The translations under genes were made by a program, and so were the position numbers. The notes below the pieces were generated by a model, which was not told where the DNA came from, searched no databases, and saw only the letters and a program-made list of their open reading frames with translations. From Candidatus Nanopelagicales bacterium (lineage in GTDB: Bacteria; Actinomycetota; Actinomycetes; S36-B12), in contig JAGYJP010000009.1 in NCBI GenBank assembly GCA_018402075.1, forward strand, positions 1-55,522: DNA of 55,522 bases. Reading direction: 5' to 3'. This document shows positions 27,306 through 35,603 of the stretch, one piece after another. How positions within the stretch are numbered: the first letter of the stretch is position 1; each line of letters starts with the position of its first letter.

Positions 27306-28313
27306 TCATCCGCCGATTGCACTCATGGGGCGGTCCGGCTTGATAAAGTTGGGGTCATTTATTCCGTGACCCGGTAATTTGGATTTGACAACCGACTCAA
27401 TAATTGCCTGCACTCCTGTATGGATATCAGACTGTGGAAGGCCCGATCGCAATACCGCACGCACATCGGTTTCGTCACGGGCGAAGAGGCAGTTTCGAAA
27501 CTGGCCGTCGGCAGTTAACCGCAATCGATCGCACGCTGCACAGAACGGCCGGGTGACGCTCGCGATAATCCCCACTGTTTCCGGGCCCCCGTTAACGTAA
27601 AACTCTTCGGCTGGCGCAGACCCTCGACTTGGAACTGGGGTCAATTCAAATTCACGTTCAAGTTCACTCTGGATTTCATCTGCCGTGACCATGACTGGAC
27701 GAGCCCACAGGTCACCAGCATCCAGCGGCATTTGCTCAATGAAACGAAGGTTCCAGTCGTTTGCCAATGCATGTCGCAGGAGAGGGATTGCTTCATCGTC
27801 ATTCACTCCCTTGAGCAGGACCGCATTAACTTTGAGCGGCGTAAGCCCGGCCGCCTTGGCCGCCTCGATTCCTTCAATGACGTCATGGAATCGATCACGG
27901 TGAGTCATCTCCTTGAATCGAACAGGGTCAAGGGTGTCCAGTGACACATTGACGCGCGCGAGCCCAGCATCTTTGAGTTCCTGAGCAACCTCCGCCAACC
28001 GCAATGCATTTGTTGTCAGGGAAATTCGCGGCGGTTTGGGTAATTCATTTATTCGACGAACAACATCGACGATGTCCCGACGCAGGAGCGGTTCACCACC
28101 GGTCAGTCGAACCTGGGTGATACCAGCATCAACACAAAGGCCAATTACAGTGACAAGCTCATCGGTTGTAAGGAGTTTCTCGTTGGCGATCCAGTCCGAG
28201 AAATCTGCAGGCATGCAGTAGGTGCAGCGAAGTGAGCAACGGTCGGTGAGTGACACGCGCAAATCACGATGCACACGACCATAGGTGTCAACGAGCGGTT
28301 GAGTCCCACTCAC
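27306..28313 (-). CDS. moaA: GTP 3',8-cyclase
   Basis: A radical SAM enzyme that cyclises GTP in the first Moco step with MoaC. The N-terminal cluster is C26, C30 and C33 (RCSLRCTYC); the second cluster is in RPFCAACDRLRL and FRNCLF. TGGEPLLRRDI and the ending IGG are also typical. I prefer the GTG at 28313, which overlaps the moaE stop (GTGA); a GTG at 28328 is possible. Length of about 335 residues is normal. Confidence 0.94.
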   Translation of the reverse strand: MSGTQPLVDTYGRVHRDLRVSLTDRCSLRCTYCMPADFSDWIANEKLLTTDELVTVIGLCVDAGITQVRLTGGEPLLRRDIVDVVRRINELPKPPRISLTTNALRLAEVAQELKDAGLARVNVSLDTLDPVRFKEMTHRDRFHDVIEGIEAAKAAGLTPLKVNAVLLKGVNDDEAIPLLRHALANDWNLRFIEQMPLDAGDLWARPVMVTADEIQSELEREFELTPVPSRGSAPAEEFYVNGGPETVGIIASVTRPFCAACDRLRLTADGQFRNCLFARDETDVRAVLRSGLPQSDIHTGVQAIIESVVKSKLPGHGINDPNFIKPDRPMSAIGG

Positions 28314-28735
28314 GCGCAATTCACCCACTCGTCAGTCCCATCGGCAAAAAACTGATGCTTCCACACGGGAAGTTTCTCTTTAATGAGGTCAACTAAAGCA
28401 CCCGCCGCCATGAATGCCTCACTGCGGTGTGAACTAGCCACAACCACAACCAATGCAGCCTGTCCAATGGGGATCTCCCCCACCCTATGGACTGCGGCTA
28501 TTGCAGTCACGCTGGAGTCTGCCGCAAAGTCACTGACCGCGGCCTCCAAGACCTTCTGTGCGGATGGGTGAGCTTCGTAGGTCAAAGAAACTACTGACCG
28601 CCCGTGGTCGTGGTCTCGGACATCTCCGCTGAATAAGACAACCGCCCCAGTGGTTGAATCACTTACCAACGCTTTTATCGCCTGAGCGTCAATCTCCGAC
28701 TCGGTCACTTCGGCATGGTGAACGACAGCTGGCAT
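28310..28735 (-). CDS. moaE: Molybdopterin synthase catalytic subunit
   Basis: A 141-residue MoaE that, with thiocarboxylated MoaD, forms molybdopterin. VVLFSGDVRDHD, LTYEAH, AAVHRVGEIPIGQAALVVVVASSHRSEAF and LVDLIKEKLPVWKHQFF are hallmarks. ATG at 28735 is chosen; a longer frame starting at 28963 runs across the divergent neighbour and is rejected. Only 22 bp separate this start from the divergent 28758 gene. Confidence 0.93.
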   Translation of the reverse strand: MPAVVHHAEVTESEIDAQAIKALVSDSTTGAVVLFSGDVRDHDHGRSVVSLTYEAHPSAQKVLEAAVSDFAADSSVTAIAAVHRVGEIPIGQAALVVVVASSHRSEAFMAAGALVDLIKEKLPVWKHQFFADGTDEWVNCA

Positions 28736-28757
28736 AGTCCGCTCATTATGGTGGAGC

Positions 28758-29309
28758 ATGGTCGATTTAGCCAATACAGCCGGTCTCATTCTTGCCGCAG
28801 GCAGTGGCCAAAGATTCGGTGGACCTAAAGCACCATTCGTATTCGAAGGCGAACGTCTCGTTGATCGTTCGGTGTCCTTATTGCGCGAATCCGGGCTCGA
28901 TCCAGTAATTGTTGTGCTCGGCGCGTGGGTCGGTGACGTCAACGATGCCGATACCGTGATCAACGCAAAATTCGACAGCGGTCTGAGTAGTTCACTCTCC
29001 GTGGGCCTTGATTACATACAGATTCATTACCCTGATGTTTCCGCGGCGATCATCACTTTGGTTGATTTACCGAACCTACAATCATCGACTCTCAGATTAT
29101 TGGCTGAATCAGATAGTGAACTCGCACAGGCGCACTATCGCGGCGAACCCGGACACCCGGTGAAAATTGCCGCACGCTACTGGAATGACCTACTCACAAG
29201 TATTAGTGGGGACAGTGGGGCAAAAGCCTTCCTGCGCAACAACAATGCGCGCGCCATTGACATTGACGATCCAGGAATAGTGAAAGACTTGGATCGGATT
29301 CCGCAATAG
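28758..29309 (+). CDS. mocA: MocA-like molybdenum cofactor cytidylyltransferase
   Basis: A 183-residue nucleotidyltransferase. The start GLILAAGSGQRFGGPKAPFVFEG is the NTP-binding loop of MocA/MobA-like enzymes, VDLPNLQSSTLRLL is the metal-binding LVDxP block, and RGEPGHPVKIAARYW is typical of MocA. CO dehydrogenase uses molybdopterin cytosine dinucleotide, so a MocA is expected here; the enzyme needing bis-MGD (formate dehydrogenase) would need a MobA not seen here. A different nucleotidyltransferase role is possible but less likely given context. Confidence 0.82.
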   Translation: MVDLANTAGLILAAGSGQRFGGPKAPFVFEGERLVDRSVSLLRESGLDPVIVVLGAWVGDVNDADTVINAKFDSGLSSSLSVGLDYIQIHYPDVSAAIITLVDLPNLQSSTLRLLAESDSELAQAHYRGEPGHPVKIAARYWNDLLTSISGDSGAKAFLRNNNARAIDIDDPGIVKDLDRIPQ

Positions 29310-29318
29310 TTAGATCAA

Positions 29319-29792
29319 CTACCGCTTGACCACATTTCGCTTACCGGCAGCACCCATATACACGGTTAAGAGTTGAACGGATTCTTCACCCTTGTTGACT
29401 CCGTTGTAATTGGTTTTCACAGCCTGCATGAATGAACTACCGGCCGGAAACTCTTTGGTGACCCCGGCTTCATATTCCACGGTGTAGGTACCCGACATCA
29501 CGTACACGAGGACTGGAATCCGGTGCAGTTGCCATCCGGTTTCTTGCCCGGGCTCCAAGGTGGTGATTGCGCTGGAGATTTCTGCCGCACCTTTTTTGGG
29601 GTAGACCACCACTTGATCCAAGACGGTGATTTCTTGGTCGATTAACAGGTCCTGGGTTCCCACCACCGACTCTGTTGTTGTCGTTTCCGTTTCTCCCTGG
29701 GCTCCGTCCTCCCCCGAACCACCACAACCGCTGAGTAGGGTTACCCCCACGAGCATCACCGAGGCAATGGACGCGATTTTTGAGTTCCGCAT
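29319..29792 (-). CDS. Cupin-domain lipoprotein
   Basis: A 157-residue lipoprotein: signal plus lipobox LLSGC within the first 25 residues, a Thr/Glu-rich linker, then a cupin barrel (ITTLEPGQETGWQLHRIPVLVYVMSG, with an EFPAGSSFMQ block). ATG at 29792 gives a proper lipoprotein signal; a longer start at 29870 would hide it. Probable extracytoplasmic sugar- or small-molecule-binding or sensory role, not assignable. Confidence 0.8.
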   Translation of the reverse strand: MRNSKIASIASVMLVGVTLLSGCGGSGEDGAQGETETTTTESVVGTQDLLIDQEITVLDQVVVYPKKGAAEISSAITTLEPGQETGWQLHRIPVLVYVMSGTYTVEYEAGVTKEFPAGSSFMQAVKTNYNGVNKGEESVQLLTVYMGAAGKRNVVKR

Positions 29793-29843
29793 TCGGCCAA
29801 CGTAACAGATTGGTAACGAGCGCGCAGGAAGGCTGAGGAATAC

Positions 29844-30548
29844 ATGCAGATTTTCCCCGGATTTCTGCACCCGAGCCGGGGGGTCCCACTCACCCGGTGG
29901 CGATCTGAGCGGCGCTGGACCTCAAAACCATCCACCCTGTTTGTTCTGATTTTGGGCCTGTGGCTATTTGGCACCGGCGAAGCGCTCTTGGTGATCGCGG
30001 ATCTGGGCGTGGGGCCCTGGACCGTTCTCGCCCAAGGAGTCTCCACCCGGACACCATTAGATATTGGCGCCGCCACCTTCCTGATTAGTGTGTTGGTTCT
30101 GCTGGCCTGGATACCACTGAAAGAACGGATTGGTCTTGGCACAATTGCGAACGCAATCGTGATCGCAACCGCCCTGCAGGTCATGAGCTCGGTGATCCCG
30201 CATCCGGAGAACCCGGTGATTCGAATCGGTGCAGTTGTTGGGGGGATTGCATTGGTGGGAATCGGCAGCGGGTTGTATCTCACCACCAATCTCGGACCGG
30301 GCCCCCGAGACGGCATGATGACCGGGATTCACCAACGAACCGGGTGGCCGGTTGCGAGGGTGCGATTGGGTATTGAAGTCACCGTTTTGGTAATTGGTTG
30401 GTTCCTCGGTGGAACGGTCGGGCTGGGAACCGTTCTGTTCGCGATCCTTATTGGACCATTTGTCGGTTATGGACTGAAAATCGTTGGAAAACTCGCTGGG
30501 GCAAAAGAGGTTATTCTCAGTACCGATGAACCGGAATTGGACGCATAG
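29844..30548 (+). CDS. YczE/YitT-family integral membrane protein
   Basis: A 234-residue protein with about five transmembrane helices (about 32-55, 73-91, 98-118, 126-145 and 171-205). GTGEALLVIADLGVGPWTVLAQGVS and LTTNLGPGPRDGMMTGI are the repeated loops typical of the YczE/YyaS group. Function unknown. Divergent from the lipoprotein; the photolyase follows 9 bp later. Confidence 0.8.
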   Translation: MQIFPGFLHPSRGVPLTRWRSERRWTSKPSTLFVLILGLWLFGTGEALLVIADLGVGPWTVLAQGVSTRTPLDIGAATFLISVLVLLAWIPLKERIGLGTIANAIVIATALQVMSSVIPHPENPVIRIGAVVGGIALVGIGSGLYLTTNLGPGPRDGMMTGIHQRTGWPVARVRLGIEVTVLVIGWFLGGTVGLGTVLFAILIGPFVGYGLKIVGKLAGAKEVILSTDEPELDA

Positions 30549-30557
30549 GCTCATGCC

Positions 30558-32075
30558 ATGACGGGCTCAGAACGTGCGGTTGTTGTCACCTTTGATCAAC
30601 TGTCGCTGACACACGGTGCACTTGCAACAGCCGATCCCGCAAGCGATCACGTATTGTTCGTGCAGACCCAGTCCATGTTTGAATCACGTGCTTGGCATGC
30701 ACAACGAGTCTTCTTTCTCCTTTCCACGGCAGCTCACTTCGCAGAGGAGCTTCGCGGTCGCGGATTCACCGTCACCTATATTCGGGCGGCAACTTTCACT
30801 GAGGGTGTGACCGAGTTTCGTGCGGCGAATCCAGATACTCCGATTCGAAGCACCTCACCCACCTCCCATGCCATGTATACACTCATGACCCAATTGGGAA
30901 TTGAGCTCACACCCAATGATCTTTTTCTCACCTCACCAGATCAATTCACCCAATGGGCCAAGGGTTACAAGTCACTCACCATGGAGTACTTCTACCGGTG
31001 GCAACGCAAAAGACTTAATATTTTGATGGATGGCGATTCACCCGTTGGCGACCAGTGGAATTTCGATGCGGATAACCGGTTGCCGCCACCGCGCCCCAAA
31101 AAAGGTCAGCCACCACACGAGTGGCCCACACCACCACACTTTGAGTGGGATGCAATTGATTCTGAGGTATTGCTTCAACTACCCGAATTTCACACCTGGG
31201 GTGCGGCACCCGATGGCACCTGGGCAACCACCCGCAATGGCGCATTAACTGCACTTGACCACTTTGTCACCCATTCACTTGCTGACTTCGGTCCCTATGA
31301 AGATGCCATGCCCACCGACACCTGGACGGTGAATCATTCGCTACTGAGTCCCTATTTGAATGTGGGGTTGCTGCACCCGGAAGAAGTTGTTCACGCGGCT
31401 CTCACGCGTTACGAACAAGGTGGCATTCCGCTGTCATCCATTGAAGGCTTTGTACGTCAAGTAATTGGCTGGCGGGAATACATCAACGGTGTGTATTGGC
31501 TTTTTGATTCGGAGTACCGCAACAACAACCAGCTCCATGCGAATCGGAAGCTCCTCCCGCTTTTTACCGATTCAAGTCGGACACACATGAACTGCATGCG
31601 AGAAGTTGTTGCCGATGTAGAAAAGAGATCCTGGACTCACCACATTCCCCGCCTCATGCTCCTGGCCAACCTCGCCCTCCTCACCGATGTTGAACCCGAA
31701 CAGATGCTTGAGTGGATGCGCACCTCTTTTATCGATGCAGCCGATTGGGTCATGGTGCCAAATGTCATTGGCATGGGAATGCATGCCGACGGTGGCCGCA
31801 TGATGACAAAGCCCTATGCCGCTGGTGGCGCGTATATCTCCCGCATGAGCAACTACTGCGGACCATGCGCATACGACCCGAAGAAGCGGACCGGAGCGGA
31901 TGCCTGTCCCTTTACCACCCTGTATTGGGATTTCCTTGATCGCCACCGCGATCAATTCGCCGGCAACCACCGCATGGGCCAACAGATTCGCGGTCTGGAC
32001 CGCCTCACCGACCTTCCCGAAGTTCGAGCCAGGGCGCAAGACGTCCTCACCGGCCTTGACAATGGCATGATGTAA
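30558..32075 (+). CDS. Iron-sulfur bacterial cryptochrome / (6-4) photolyase
   Basis: A 505-residue FeS-BCP family protein that repairs UV (6-4) photoproducts using FAD and light, or acts as a photoreceptor. The four [4Fe-4S] cysteines are C346 (MNCMREV), C434 and C437 (NYCGPCAY), and C450 (DACPFTT), with the same spacing as Agrobacterium PhrB. IEGFVRQVIGWREYINGVYW and LMLLANLALLTDVEPEQM are other family blocks. It suits a sunlit or surface habitat. Possibly cotranscribed with the membrane gene upstream. Confidence 0.92.
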   Translation: MTGSERAVVVTFDQLSLTHGALATADPASDHVLFVQTQSMFESRAWHAQRVFFLLSTAAHFAEELRGRGFTVTYIRAATFTEGVTEFRAANPDTPIRSTSPTSHAMYTLMTQLGIELTPNDLFLTSPDQFTQWAKGYKSLTMEYFYRWQRKRLNILMDGDSPVGDQWNFDADNRLPPPRPKKGQPPHEWPTPPHFEWDAIDSEVLLQLPEFHTWGAAPDGTWATTRNGALTALDHFVTHSLADFGPYEDAMPTDTWTVNHSLLSPYLNVGLLHPEEVVHAALTRYEQGGIPLSSIEGFVRQVIGWREYINGVYWLFDSEYRNNNQLHANRKLLPLFTDSSRTHMNCMREVVADVEKRSWTHHIPRLMLLANLALLTDVEPEQMLEWMRTSFIDAADWVMVPNVIGMGMHADGGRMMTKPYAAGGAYISRMSNYCGPCAYDPKKRTGADACPFTTLYWDFLDRHRDQFAGNHRMGQQIRGLDRLTDLPEVRARAQDVLTGLDNGMM

Positions 32076-32077
32076 CC

Positions 32078-32299
32078 ATGGTGGAGCCGGTCCCTCAAGA
32101 CGTGCGTGAGTTACGCAGACTCAAATTTTCATCGGTCCTTCAATTGATTGCGGCGGTCTTCTTCTTTGTCGCAGGGGTAATCGGAGGGGTGTCCAGTGGT
32201 TGGGGATTCGTTCCATTTCTGCTTTTTGCACTGGGTCTAGCGAATATCGCACTGTTTACGGTGACGCGCAAAGCAATTGCTTCACGAACCAAAAGCTAA
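32078..32299 (+). CDS. Small two-helix membrane protein, unknown
   Basis: A 73-residue protein starting 2 bp after the photolyase stop, with hydrophobic helices near residues 18-40 and 44-63 and basic ends. No recognised family. Coupled by position to the photolyase. Its end overlaps the convergent transporter gene by 18 bp. Confidence 0.65.
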   Translation: MVEPVPQDVRELRRLKFSSVLQLIAAVFFFVAGVIGGVSSGWGFVPFLLFALGLANIALFTVTRKAIASRTKS

Positions 32300-33118
32300 T
32301 AACCCGGCAGCGCCCAGGGCAAGTACCACTCCCACGCCTTGGATCGCATTCATGCGCTCGTTAATCACAACCCGGGCGAGGACAACCGTGGCCGCCGGAT
32401 ACAAGGAACCCAACACCGCCACGACGGAGAGCAGCCCTCGCTGGCTGGCCAACTGAAATAGACCATTCGCAAACGCGTCGAGGATGCCTGCCGAAGCCGC
32501 GAGTAACCACGGAAACGCTGTCCTATTGAAGGAGCGAACAACAAAAACAACAAACGCGATCATAATGACGGTGGAAACCCAGCGACCAAGGGTCGCCACC
32601 CACACACCGGAATCCTTGGGAGCCAAACCGAGTGCAGTGAGGTACATACCAATGGCAACACCCGATGCGATCGCCAGCACGATTGCAATCGGTGGTGTTT
32701 TGCCATGGTGTTGCGACTCCCTGCTCACCAAAATAACCGCCACCACCGCGAATGCCATGCCTAGATAGGCCCACGCGGTAGGTTGCTCACCGCGAAAAAC
32801 ACCGACTACAACCGGGATGGCACCACTCATGACGGCGGTGATGGGGGAAACAATTCCCATCTGCCCTCGCACCAAGGCGGCATACAGCAATGCGATTGCA
32901 ATGGAACCGATCACGCCCGTCACAAGCGCATAGCCAATTAACTCGGTGGATAACTCCCCAGGAATAATCGTGAGCGCGAAAATCGTGATGACAACGGCAC
33001 CCGCTGGATAGGAAACAGCGAGGACCTGAGCGGTTCCGGCCCGCCGAGCCGCTAAACCACCAACAAAATCGGCGACACCCCACGAGAGACTAGAAATAAG
33101 TGCAAGCAGCGCGGCCAC
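32282..33118 (-). CDS. EamA/DMT-superfamily transporter
   Basis: A 278-residue permease with about ten helices in two EamA repeats (each about 130 residues). LSWGVADFVGGLAARR at the start and PAATVVLARVVINERMNAIQGVGVVLALGAAGLL near the end are the DMT signatures. Exported or imported metabolite cannot be told. It overlaps the convergent small gene by 18 bp. Confidence 0.88.
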   Translation of the reverse strand: MAALLALISSLSWGVADFVGGLAARRAGTAQVLAVSYPAGAVVITIFALTIIPGELSTELIGYALVTGVIGSIAIALLYAALVRGQMGIVSPITAVMSGAIPVVVGVFRGEQPTAWAYLGMAFAVVAVILVSRESQHHGKTPPIAIVLAIASGVAIGMYLTALGLAPKDSGVWVATLGRWVSTVIMIAFVVFVVRSFNRTAFPWLLAASAGILDAFANGLFQLASQRGLLSVVAVLGSLYPAATVVLARVVINERMNAIQGVGVVLALGAAGLLAFGS

Positions 33119-33177
33119 TTGTACCTACCTCTCCCGGGAATATCAGTCGTGCGGGAGTCGAGGCTACGGCACGGTGG

Positions 33178-34839
33178 CTACCTGATTCGGATCGGCTTGG
33201 CCAAGGTGGCGACCGGATAGGTGGTCGTTTGATCTGAACGTGGCGTGTAGACGGCTTTCAAGGTGTAAAGCCCAGCGGGGAATGTCCGCGGAATCCGCTT
33301 AATCTTCTTTGCGGCTCCCGCAGGGTTGATCCACTTCCCCTTGGCAATGACAAGAACCTCAAGGCCTGCCGAATTCACCAGGACCATGCGGACTTTGCCC
33401 TTGACCGCGGTGTTGCTCACAACCACTCGGAATAACTTGCTCTTGCCCCGCTTAGGCGCCTTGGCGCCTTTGAGTGTCGCCGTGACCCCAGGTATCAACT
33501 GAACGGTTTGCCCACCCACGACCGGTGTCGGTGGCAACTTCGGTGGAAGACCATCGATGGATAGACGGGCGCTCGTGTCCGCGGATACAGATGTTCCGTT
33601 GAGGTTGGTCGCTTTGACCGAGATGCGAATGTATTTGCTTGCATCCGATTCGGTGACGACATAGGTGGCGGCGGTGGCGCCAGATATTGGTTGGCAGGAG
33701 GCATTCGTATTCTCCGCGCAACGCTCCCATTGATAGACGTACGTCGTGGGCGCATATCGCCAACTACCGGAGCTCGCCGTAATGGTTGACCCGGTTGCCG
33801 TGCTGGTTGCCGTCAATGTCGGATCAACATTCGGTACAGGCACAACCCCGCTCAGCAAACGATTGAAGTTGTTAGCGGTTTTACCGGTAAACCAAATATT
33901 GCCATCTATTCCCGAGACAATTCCAAACGGACTTGTATTTGCCGCAGGCAAAATAAATTCCGTGGCCACTCCCGAAGTTGTGATTCGACTGAGTCGATTA
34001 GCACCCGGTTGAGTTACCCAGAGATCCCCTCCAGCACCCAATGTGATCTGTTGCGGTTGTGATCCAGCGGTGGGGAGGGAGAACTCCGCGAGTAGACCTC
34101 GCACCGTCATGCGACCAACTCGATTTGAATCACGTTCGGTGAACCACAGGTTGTTATCGGTTCCCACGGTTATGTCCGTTGGCGCCGAATTGGAATTGGG
34201 CAGCGAATAGGGGGTGACCACACCAGAGGTTGTCATGCGCGCAATGGCATTTCCTGTTTGGAGGGTGATCCACAGTGCACCATCTGGTCCGGTGACCAGT
34301 GCCGTGGGTCCGCTGTCCGCGGGCAGGGGGAATTCAGTGATAGCTCCGGTGTTTGTGATTCTGCCAATTTTGTTAGTAGCAAACTGGGTGAACCACATGG
34401 CACCGTCTGGTCCGGTGGTGATTCCCATGGGTGCCGAGTTAGCCGTGGGAATATCAAATGACTGATACTGATTATTTTCCACATTGAAAACGCCTATTCG
34501 ATTGCCCAGTCTTTCGGTCAGCCACATGCGGGAATCTGATCCCAGCGCAAATGCATGGGCTCCAGCATTGCCACTTGCATTAGGAATAGGTAACGTGGTG
34601 ATCACACCCGCGGGAGTGGCTTTTCCGACTTGGTTCACCCCGCTCATGGCAATCCACATATTCCCGGCGGCATCGAGGGCAACTCCCTCAGGAGCGGAAT
34701 TTGCAGTAGCAATAGGAAATGTTGTGACATCGCCGGTTGCGGCCTGCGCTCCAGTTGTTGCCGTTACAAACCCAACACCGCTCACAATCAGACCGAGGGA
34801 GACGGATGTGGACACGAGGCTTCGAATCTTTGTCTGCAT
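33178..34839 (-). CDS. Secreted beta-propeller protein (Vgb-like NHL repeats) with C-terminal Ig-like region
   Basis: A 553-residue exported protein. A signal peptide spans residues 1-34 (cut near AQAATG). Residues about 36-320 hold six to seven repeats of about 42 residues containing a GPDGAMWFT-type strand and NKIGRITNTG-type turn, as in Vgb/NHL propellers. Residues about 340-430 form an Ig-like domain (SSGSWRYAPTTYVYQWERC), and the C-terminus is another beta-rich domain. It is named after virginiamycin lyase only by fold; nothing shows lyase activity. A surface carbohydrate- or ligand-binding role is likely. Confidence 0.82.
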   Translation of the reverse strand: MQTKIRSLVSTSVSLGLIVSGVGFVTATTGAQAATGDVTTFPIATANSAPEGVALDAAGNMWIAMSGVNQVGKATPAGVITTLPIPNASGNAGAHAFALGSDSRMWLTERLGNRIGVFNVENNQYQSFDIPTANSAPMGITTGPDGAMWFTQFATNKIGRITNTGAITEFPLPADSGPTALVTGPDGALWITLQTGNAIARMTTSGVVTPYSLPNSNSAPTDITVGTDNNLWFTERDSNRVGRMTVRGLLAEFSLPTAGSQPQQITLGAGGDLWVTQPGANRLSRITTSGVATEFILPAANTSPFGIVSGIDGNIWFTGKTANNFNRLLSGVVPVPNVDPTLTATSTATGSTITASSGSWRYAPTTYVYQWERCAENTNASCQPISGATAATYVVTESDASKYIRISVKATNLNGTSVSADTSARLSIDGLPPKLPPTPVVGGQTVQLIPGVTATLKGAKAPKRGKSKLFRVVVSNTAVKGKVRMVLVNSAGLEVLVIAKGKWINPAGAAKKIKRIPRTFPAGLYTLKAVYTPRSDQTTTYPVATLAKPIRIR

Positions 34840-34903
34840 GATTTACATGGTGCCACGACATCTGTCGTACACCAAAGATTCATTTTCCTAGGCGTGTTGC
34901 CAC

Positions 34904-34933
34904 GATCCCACGTGAAGACTCTCACATGGGATC
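34904..34933 (-). terminator. Hairpin downstream of the DUF2202 gene
   Basis: GATCCCACGTGA (34904-34915) and TCACATGGGATC (34922-34933) form a 12-bp stem with a 6-base loop. The single mismatch becomes a G-U wobble only in RNA copied from the minus strand, so it suits the 3' end of the DUF2202 mRNA. No U-tract follows, so it is a processing or rho-assisted end rather than a classic intrinsic terminator. Confidence 0.5.
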
Positions 34934-34961
34934 GCGCAGTTGGGACCGCTCGATTCTTTAA

Positions 34962-35474
34962 CTATCGGGCCAAGTTCCGCTCGAATGCATCGAGGTGGCG
35001 ATACGACCCGCGTAGCAGGGAGTTTAGAACTCGCTCAACGTCTGCGGCTGAGTTGACTTCCAAGGAATCCTTGAGATCCGCGATATCGAGTTTTTCAATT
35101 GTGACTCCGACTTGCAGGGCCGCGGTGCGTGATTCCAGACCATCTTTGACCAACTTGTTGTAGAGGGCCTGCAGATTGGGATCATCGAACACACCTAGCT
35201 TGTCTCCTACCGTTGGATCCTTGATGTTGTAGGTATCGAGTAGGTCGCGCACGGCTTCCATGTGGGTTAATTCGGCTCTAGCGATATTCTCAAAAACCCG
35301 AAGTGAAAAAGCCTCTCCCAGAGTCACGTAGACATCGTGTGCCAACTTTTCCTCAGCCACCATGTATTGCAACGACTTCGCGTCCACACCGGGTGCTGCT
35401 TGAGCCACTCCTGCGGTGAAAACCATGGGCACAGAAAGCCCTACTGCTACCAGTGATTTTGTTAGGTTTTTCAT
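34962..35474 (-). CDS. Secreted DUF2202 ferritin-like protein
   Basis: A 170-residue DUF2202 family protein with signal peptide (residues 1-27, cleavage after AQA). The ferritin-like diiron residues appear in YMVAEEKLAHDVY and FENIARAELTHMEAV, with RHLDAFERN at the end. Presumed metal binding; function unknown. ATG at 35474 with AGGAG 8 bp before is preferred to a GTG at 35483. Confidence 0.86.
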   Translation of the reverse strand: MKNLTKSLVAVGLSVPMVFTAGVAQAAPGVDAKSLQYMVAEEKLAHDVYVTLGEAFSLRVFENIARAELTHMEAVRDLLDTYNIKDPTVGDKLGVFDDPNLQALYNKLVKDGLESRTAALQVGVTIEKLDIADLKDSLEVNSAADVERVLNSLLRGSYRHLDAFERNLAR

Positions 35475-35603
35475 GTCACTCACTCCTCTTAACTCACTAC
35501 TTGGGAAATCTTCTTATATTTTTATTCTCCGCTTCCCGGTGAGTGGTGTCGCGCGCAGAAGGTAAGGGGAATGTAAGGAAAAAATCAAAAAAATAAGAGT
35601 GAG

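Noticed and set aside
28736..28963. Long N-terminal extension of moaE
   Set aside because: It would run through the divergent mocA-like gene and has low-complexity shadow sequence; the ATG at 28735 starts the conserved domain.
33178..34839. Virginiamycin B lyase (antibiotic resistance)
   Set aside because: Only the propeller fold matches; the protein is exported and has extra domains, so a resistance role is unsupported.
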